Shown here: positions 5,872 to 9,586 of the stretch, piece after piece
Position numbering within the stretch: the stretch's first letter is position 1
How the letters are laid out: every line of letters begins with the position of its first letter
NCBI GenBank assembly: GCA_016200745.1
Contig: JACQEF010000240.1
Coordinates: 1-9,586 of the forward strand
Direction of reading: 5' to 3'
Length of the DNA stretch: 9,586 bases
DNA from: Chloroflexota bacterium
GTDB taxonomy: Bacteria > Chloroflexota > Limnocylindria > Limnocylindrales > CSP1-4
Made by a program: the position numbers and the translations under genes
Notes under the pieces: generated by a model
What the model was told of the DNA's origin: nothing
The model's database searches: none
What the model saw: the letters and a program-made list of their open reading frames with translations, nothing else

Positions 5872-6433
5872 ATCTCGCCACGCGGTGGCGGAGGTAGACG
5901 ACGCCCGAGCTGAAGATGCGGGTCTCGACGAGCTCGAGATCCACCCGGCGCTCGCGCCGTGGGAAGAACGGAATGCCACCGCCGACCAGGACCGGGTAGA
6001 CCACGGTCCGGTATTCGTCGATGAGACCCAACGCGGCCACCTGGGCGGCGAGCGTCGCGCCGCCGATCGCGATGTCGCCCTCGCCTTGCTCGGCTCGCAA
6101 CCGCTCGATCTCCTCCGCCAGGCCGCTCGACGCCAGACGCGCGTTGCCCTGGACCGCGGACAGCGTGGTGGAGAACACCACCTTCGGGAGCGGCTTCCAG
6201 AGCGCGGCCCACTCGCGCTGCGCGTCGTCGAGCGATTGGTCCTGGCCGGCGGTTTCCCAGTACAGCATCGTCTCGTACAGCCGACGTCCCATCAGGTGGA
6301 CGCCGACCTCGCGGATCTCGTCGATCCAGAATCGAAAGACCTCCTTGTCGGGCGCCGTCCAGGCGAAGCCACCGTCCGGCCCGACGATGTAGCCGTCGAG
6401 CGAGACGCCCATCGAATAGGTGACGCTGCGCAT
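5870..6433 (-). CDS. Dihydrofolate reductase family protein (RibD C-terminal-like)
   Basis: 187 aa, the usual length for stand-alone members. Motifs in order: TYSMGVSLDGYI (5-16) with a following PDG, LMGRRLYETM (47-56), KVVFSTTL (84-91), DIAIGGATLAAQ (120-131) and VYPVLVGGGIPFF (145-157). These form the NADPH-binding Rossmann-like core of the family. Members include the riboflavin pathway reductase domain and many pyridine-nucleotide-dependent reductases of unknown substrate. Nothing here shows that it reduces dihydrofolate, and no riboflavin genes lie nearby. The ATG at 6433 is chosen because AGGAGG sits 6 nt upstream and it begins directly at the first conserved strand; this is the only strong Shine-Dalgarno in the window, which sets it apart from its neighbours. 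It is divergent from the hydrolase gene, sharing a 130-nt intergenic region. Confidence 0.85.
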   Translation of the reverse strand: MRSVTYSMGVSLDGYIVGPDGGFAWTAPDKEVFRFWIDEIREVGVHLMGRRLYETMLYWETAGQDQSLDDAQREWAALWKPLPKVVFSTTLSAVQGNARLASSGLAEEIERLRAEQGEGDIAIGGATLAAQVAALGLIDEYRTVVYPVLVGGGIPFFPRRERRVDLELVETRIFSSGVVYLRHRVAR

Positions 6434-6439
6434 CGGAAT

Positions 6440-6445
6440 CCTCCT
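6440..6445 (-). promoter_or_regulatory. Shine-Dalgarno AGGAGG of the reductase gene
   Basis: Minus-strand AGGAGG ends 6 nt before the ATG at 6433 and decides that start over the open frame reaching 6565. A weak -10-like TATGGT is further upstream (6461-6466) without a clear -35, so this gene appears to have a leader, unlike most here. Confidence 0.7.
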
Positions 6446-6527
6446 CGAGTAGCGGGTTCGACCATACGACAGCCGCGTGCCGCAGAACTCATCGCGGCTC
6501 GCCAATCTCCTTGGGCCACCCCGGCAC

Positions 6528-6557
6528 TTGACAGGTCGAACCCGGGTGCCGTCCCCT
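6528..6557 (+). promoter_or_regulatory. Possible promoter of the hydrolase-nitroreductase operon
   Basis: A perfect TTGACA (6528-6533) is followed by 18 nt and TCCCCT (6552-6557), then 6 nt and the ATG at 6564. The -35 and the distances suit a leaderless promoter, but the -10 lacks the conserved A at position 2. A better-looking TACCCT (6557-6562) is 23 nt from the -35 and only 1 nt from the ATG. Confidence 0.3.
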
Positions 6558-6563
6558 ACCCTC

Positions 6564-7688
6564 ATGGGGATCGGGCGTCGGATCTGGATCGCGGCAGCCG
6601 TCGCCGCCGCGCCGCTCGGGCTGGCCTATCGCTTCGCCCTCGCCTATCGCGTGCGGGCCGGCTATCCGCATCGGTACCCGCCGCGGATCACGCCGGCCGA
6701 TCTCGGGCTGCCGTTCGAGTCGCTGGCCGTGGTCTCGGACGATCTGTCGTTGCCGGCCTGGTTCCTCCCGGCCCGGGGCGGGGCGCCCGGTCCGGGTGTC
6801 GTGCTGGTCCACGGCTGGGAATCGGCGCGCGACCGGACGCTCCCGATGGCGGTCTTCCTCCACGCCGCCGGGTTCCACTGCCTGACCTTCGACGTTCGCG
6901 GCCACGGTGCGAACGCGCCCGAAGCGCTGCCGTTGAGCGCGGGTGAGTTCGGCCGCGATGCCGGGGCCGCGTTCCGCGCCCTGGTGGCGCGCCCGGAGGT
7001 CACCGTCGGGGCGATCTCGGGCCACTCCATGGGCGCCATCGGGGCGATCCTGGCCGGCGCCGCCGACCCGCGGGTCGCCGCGATCGTGGCGACGTCCGGT
7101 CCGTCCGACCCGTACCGGCTGACCCGACAGACGTTCCGCCTCGCCCGCCTGCCGATCCCCGACCTCATCGCCTATCCCCTGGCCTGGCTGACGGCCCGCG
7201 TCTACGTCCGGCCGCGCGGGCATGACGTCGGCTCCACGAGCGCGTCGGCGGCCTTCGCCCGCTATCGGGGACCGGTCCTGCTGGCCCACGGCGACGACGA
7301 CGCGGTGATGCCCGCCAGCCACCTCGGACGGCTCGAACGCGCGGCCCTGGCGGCGCGCGCCGGCGACCCGACCGCCGGACGCGTCGAGACCCTGCCGATC
7401 TCCGGCGGGCAGCACTCGTGGCTCTACGAGGATCCGAGGTACCGCCGAGCCGTGGCGCGCTTCCTGGCCGAGGCGTGCGGCGGCCCGCTCGACCCGGCCG
7501 AGGCCGGCGAGATCGCCGCCGCGACGCCCACCGAGCGGATCCCTGACGGCGAGGCCCGGTTCGAGGCGATCGCCGAGTCGCCGGGCGGCATCCGGACGCT
7601 GGTCCGGGTCGCCCTGCCGGGCGCCACCCGGCCGCCCGTGCGCGCCGACGCCGCGTCCGATGCCGCACCCCTGGCGGCCGAACCGTGA
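6564..7688 (+). CDS. Alpha/beta hydrolase with N-terminal membrane segment
   Basis: 374 aa. Residues 5-28 form a basic-then-hydrophobic N-terminus (signal anchor or uncleaved signal). The hydrolase core follows: oxyanion-region VLVHGWES (80-87), TFDVRGHG (108-115), nucleophile elbow GHSMG with Ser155, HGDDDAVMP with Asp246 as likely acid, and GGQHSWL with His284, giving a complete Ser-Asp-His triad in canonical order. About 70 residues after the core (from about 305) are Ala/Pro-rich and probably disordered. The fold fits esterases and peptidases of the large hydrolase superfamily, and the substrate is unknown. The ATG at 6564 is chosen because it precedes the hydrophobic segment. The gene overlaps the nitroreductase gene by 4 nt, so the two are translationally coupled. 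Confidence 0.88.
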   Translation: MGIGRRIWIAAAVAAAPLGLAYRFALAYRVRAGYPHRYPPRITPADLGLPFESLAVVSDDLSLPAWFLPARGGAPGPGVVLVHGWESARDRTLPMAVFLHAAGFHCLTFDVRGHGANAPEALPLSAGEFGRDAGAAFRALVARPEVTVGAISGHSMGAIGAILAGAADPRVAAIVATSGPSDPYRLTRQTFRLARLPIPDLIAYPLAWLTARVYVRPRGHDVGSTSASAAFARYRGPVLLAHGDDDAVMPASHLGRLERAALAARAGDPTAGRVETLPISGGQHSWLYEDPRYRRAVARFLAEACGGPLDPAEAGEIAAATPTERIPDGEARFEAIAESPGGIRTLVRVALPGATRPPVRADAASDAAPLAAEP

Positions 7689-8260
7689 CCGGCCCGGGCG
7701 AAGCCCTGCGGGGCCGGGCCCGCCGACCCACGGACAAGGACCCCGTCTGGCATGCGATCGCCACGAAGCGGGCGATTCGCGCCTTCACCACGGAACCGCT
7801 GGCACCCGCCGACCTCGAACGGATCCTCAACGCGGGCCGGCACGCCGGCAGCAGCAAGAACCTCCAGCGCTGGACGTTCATCGTCTGCCGCGACCGCGGC
7901 CACCTGACGGAGCTGTCGACCCTCGGACCGTGGGCCGGACATCTCGCCGGGGCGGCCGTCGGCGTGGCCCTGGTGACGCCGGACCCGCGAGCCGCCGACG
8001 CGCCGCTGTCCATCCTGTTCGACCTTGGGCAGGCGGCGGCCAACATGATGCTGGCCGCCTGGGAGCTCGGGATCGGGAGCGTGCCCGCGACCGTGTACGA
8101 GCACGACCGGGCGCGCGAGCTGCTCGGCTTCCCGGCGGACCAGCGCTGCGAGTACCTGCTGTCGTTCGGCTACCCGGCGGATCTCGACAGGCTCGCCCGA
8201 CCGCTGAAACCGGGCGGCCGCCGCGCCCTGGGCGAGATCGTCCGCGAGGAGCGCTGGTAG
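7685..8260 (+). CDS. Nitroreductase family FMN-dependent oxidoreductase
   Basis: 191 aa. The family core is KRAIRAF (28-34, basic residues that bind FMN phosphate), SSKNLQRW (56-63, flavin contact loop), the long helix FDLGQAAANMMLAAWELGIGS (112-132) and LLSFGYP near 158-164. Enzymes of this fold use NAD(P)H and FMN, usually as homodimers, to reduce nitro groups, quinones or other electron acceptors; the physiological substrate here cannot be told. The GTG start shares bases with the TGA stop of the upstream hydrolase gene (GTGA), a typical coupling arrangement, and no separate ribosome site is seen. The first 20 residues are basic and outside the fold. The gene converges on the ABC permease with 6 nt between stop codons. 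Confidence 0.88.
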   Translation: MTGPGEALRGRARRPTDKDPVWHAIATKRAIRAFTTEPLAPADLERILNAGRHAGSSKNLQRWTFIVCRDRGHLTELSTLGPWAGHLAGAAVGVALVTPDPRAADAPLSILFDLGQAAANMMLAAWELGIGSVPATVYEHDRARELLGFPADQRCEYLLSFGYPADLDRLARPLKPGGRRALGEIVREERW

Positions 8261-8278
8261 CCGGGCCTACTGCCAGCG
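8252..8278. terminator. Possible bidirectional hairpin at convergent stop codons
   Basis: CGCTGG (8252-8257) pairs with CCAGCG (8273-8278), and inside it TAG (8258-8260) can pair with CTA (8267-8269) after a 3-nt bulge. The paired triplets are the stop codons of the two converging genes. There is no T-run. Confidence 0.25.
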
Positions 8279-9364
8279 GAACTTGCGCGACGCGATCGCG
8301 AAGCAGACCACCAGCCAGCCGGCCAGCACCGCGAAGGAGGTCCACAACGGCGCGAACGCGGCCCCGCCGACCATCACCTGGCGGAGCGCGTCGGCCAGGT
8401 ACGTGAGCGGGATAGCCCGGGCCACGACCTGCAGGAACTGCGGCATCTGGTCGATCTGGAAGAAGGCGCCGGACAGGAACATCATCGGGAACTGGATCAT
8501 GCTGGTCATCCCGTTCGCCGAGTCCTCCGTGTTGGCGAACGACGCGATCACGTAGCCGAGCGACAGGAACGTCACCGCGCCGAGCATCACGAAGCCGCCG
8601 ACGAGCAGCAGGTTGCCGGTGATCTGGACCCCGAAGGCAACCGTCCCCACGACCACGATGATCACGGTCTGGGCCAGCGCGATGAGCAGCCGCATGAGCA
8701 CGTTGCTGCCGATCAGCTGCCAGCGACGCAACGGCGTGGCCGCCAGACGCTTGAGGATCAGCTTCTCGCGGTCGCCCACCAGCGGGATCGCCGCGAAGAT
8801 CCCGACCTGCATCACGGACAGGCCGAGCATGCTGGGGACGAAGTAGCTGATCGCGTTGAGGTTCTCGGTCTGGAACGTCCGGGCGTCGGTGATCACGAGC
8901 GGTGGCCGGCCGCCCAGGTTGACCACGCCCAGGACGCTGCCCACGGCCTGGTAGACCTCGCCGACGAGGGCCGAGCGTGATGGGTCGGTGTAGACGGTGA
9001 TCGACGTGGGCACCCCGCCGCCCCGGCCGGCGGCGGTCGAGGCGGCGAGCGCTTGCCCGTAGCCGGCCGGGACGGCGATGACCGCGTCGACCTTGCCGAC
9101 CTTCATCTGGTCGAGGGCATCGTCGCGCGACGTCTCGACCAGGGTCACGCCGGCCTGTTTGGCGAACGCCTCGCGGAGCTGGATGGCGGCCGGGCTGCGG
9201 TCCGCGTCGGCCCAGCCGAGGGTCAGGCGTGAGCCGCCGCCCTGGAAGATGAGCCCGAACATCACAATGAACACGAGCGGGAACGCCAGGGTCCAGAACA
9301 GCGCCGCCCGGTCCCGGACGTAGCTCCGGATGTTGGCGAGCGTGAGGGTCAGCAGCGCGTTCAT
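8267..9364 (-). CDS. ABC-2 type transporter permease
   Basis: 365 aa, the normal length for this family. One membrane helix near the N-terminus (about 21-41) is followed by a large extracytoplasmic domain (about 42-165) and then a cluster of about five helices. Diagnostic pieces are ISYFVPSMLGLSVM (172-185), the cytoplasmic loop EKLILKRLAATPLRRWQ (200-216), FPMMFLSGAFF (292-302), the re-entrant IDQMP and PLTYLADALRQV (319-330). Such permeases dimerise and export drugs, lipids or polysaccharides; the cargo is not evident. The ATPase gene ends 19 nt upstream, so both are one operon. A GA-rich stretch (GAGGGGAGAG) overlaps the ATPase stop region, about 11 nt before the ATG, rather far for a ribosome site. 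Confidence 0.93.
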   Translation of the reverse strand: MNALLTLTLANIRSYVRDRAALFWTLAFPLVFIVMFGLIFQGGGSRLTLGWADADRSPAAIQLREAFAKQAGVTLVETSRDDALDQMKVGKVDAVIAVPAGYGQALAASTAAGRGGGVPTSITVYTDPSRSALVGEVYQAVGSVLGVVNLGGRPPLVITDARTFQTENLNAISYFVPSMLGLSVMQVGIFAAIPLVGDREKLILKRLAATPLRRWQLIGSNVLMRLLIALAQTVIIVVVGTVAFGVQITGNLLLVGGFVMLGAVTFLSLGYVIASFANTEDSANGMTSMIQFPMMFLSGAFFQIDQMPQFLQVVARAIPLTYLADALRQVMVGGAAFAPLWTSFAVLAGWLVVCFAIASRKFRWQ

Positions 9365-9383
9365 CGGTCGGTCGGCTCTCCCC

Positions 9384-9586
9384 TCAGTCGCGCAGTGCCC
9401 GGCCCGTCAGGTCGAGGAAGACGTCCTCGAGCGTCGCGCGGCGGACGCCCAGGTTCTGCGGATCGACGTCGCGCGCCTCGGCCAGGCTCAGCAGCGCCCC
9501 GATCGTCGTGGCCACGTCGCTGGTGTAGAGCAGCGTCTCGTCGGCGTCGTGCTTGACCGAGCCGACCCCGGGCAGCGCTCGCAGGT
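9384..9586 (-). CDS. ABC transporter ATP-binding protein, C-terminal part (cut by window edge)
   Basis: The last 67 codons of an ABC-2 exporter ATPase; the start lies beyond the window. The nucleotide-binding motifs (Walker A and B, signature) are not included. What is seen is the regulatory C-terminal region, with DETLLYTSDVATTIGALLS, then ARDVDPQNLGVRRATLEDVFLDLTGRAL split over two short strands and a helix. The ATLEDVFLDLTGR ending is characteristic of drug/lipid-exporter ATPases of this class. It is followed 19 nt later by the permease start and would power that permease. Confidence 0.9.
   Translation of the reverse strand, partial: LRALPGVGSVKHDADETLLYTSDVATTIGALLSLAEARDVDPQNLGVRRATLEDVFLDLTGRALRD

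Overview
The window is a GC-rich bacterial chromosome segment, by eye well above 60% GC, with strong G/C preference at third codon positions. Gene density, the mix of families, mostly SD-less starts and a recurring leaderless-type promoter (TAnnnT 6-7 nt before the start codon) suggest a high-GC Chloroflexota (Limnocylindria-like) or, less likely, an actinobacterium. That assignment is inference: there is no rRNA or other marker gene here.

Layout. 1-196 is an upstream region with competing inverted repeats and the promoter of the first gene. 197-2122 (+) encodes a membrane-anchored serine hydrolase-like protein. It converges on an acyl-CoA mutase catalytic subunit on the minus strand (open frame 2144-3583), whose N-terminal coding segment (3616-3705) survives in another frame. 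Continuing upstream on the minus strand are a lipoprotein (3781-4362), a 424-nt stretch with no convincing gene, and a J-domain protein (4787-5509). A possible small membrane protein (5571-5855, +) diverges from the J-domain gene and converges on a dihydrofolate reductase/RibD C-terminal-like protein (5870-6433, -). Divergent from that is a two-gene + operon: alpha/beta hydrolase (6564-7688) and nitroreductase (7685-8260), overlapping by 4 nt. The window ends in a minus-strand ABC-2 exporter: permease (8267-9364) preceded by the 3' end of its ATPase gene (9384-9586, cut by the window edge).

Working together. Only two groups have a clear functional link: the ATPase with its permease, and the hydrolase with the nitroreductase (co-transcribed, pathway unknown). 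The rest reads as a mosaic of single-gene transcription units. Three convergent gene pairs have short hairpins spanning both stop codons.

Best leads. (1) The mutase carries the Phe/Gln active-site pair of isobutyryl-CoA mutase rather than the Tyr/Arg pair of methylmalonyl-CoA mutase. (2) Its gene has lost roughly 35-45 codons near the 5' end and changed frame, although its promoter and first 30 codons are still recognisable. (3) Four genes share a TAnnnT-N6/7-start arrangement that fixes their start codons. I found no CRISPR array, transposon, RNA gene or phage module, and nothing that I would call a new multi-gene system.
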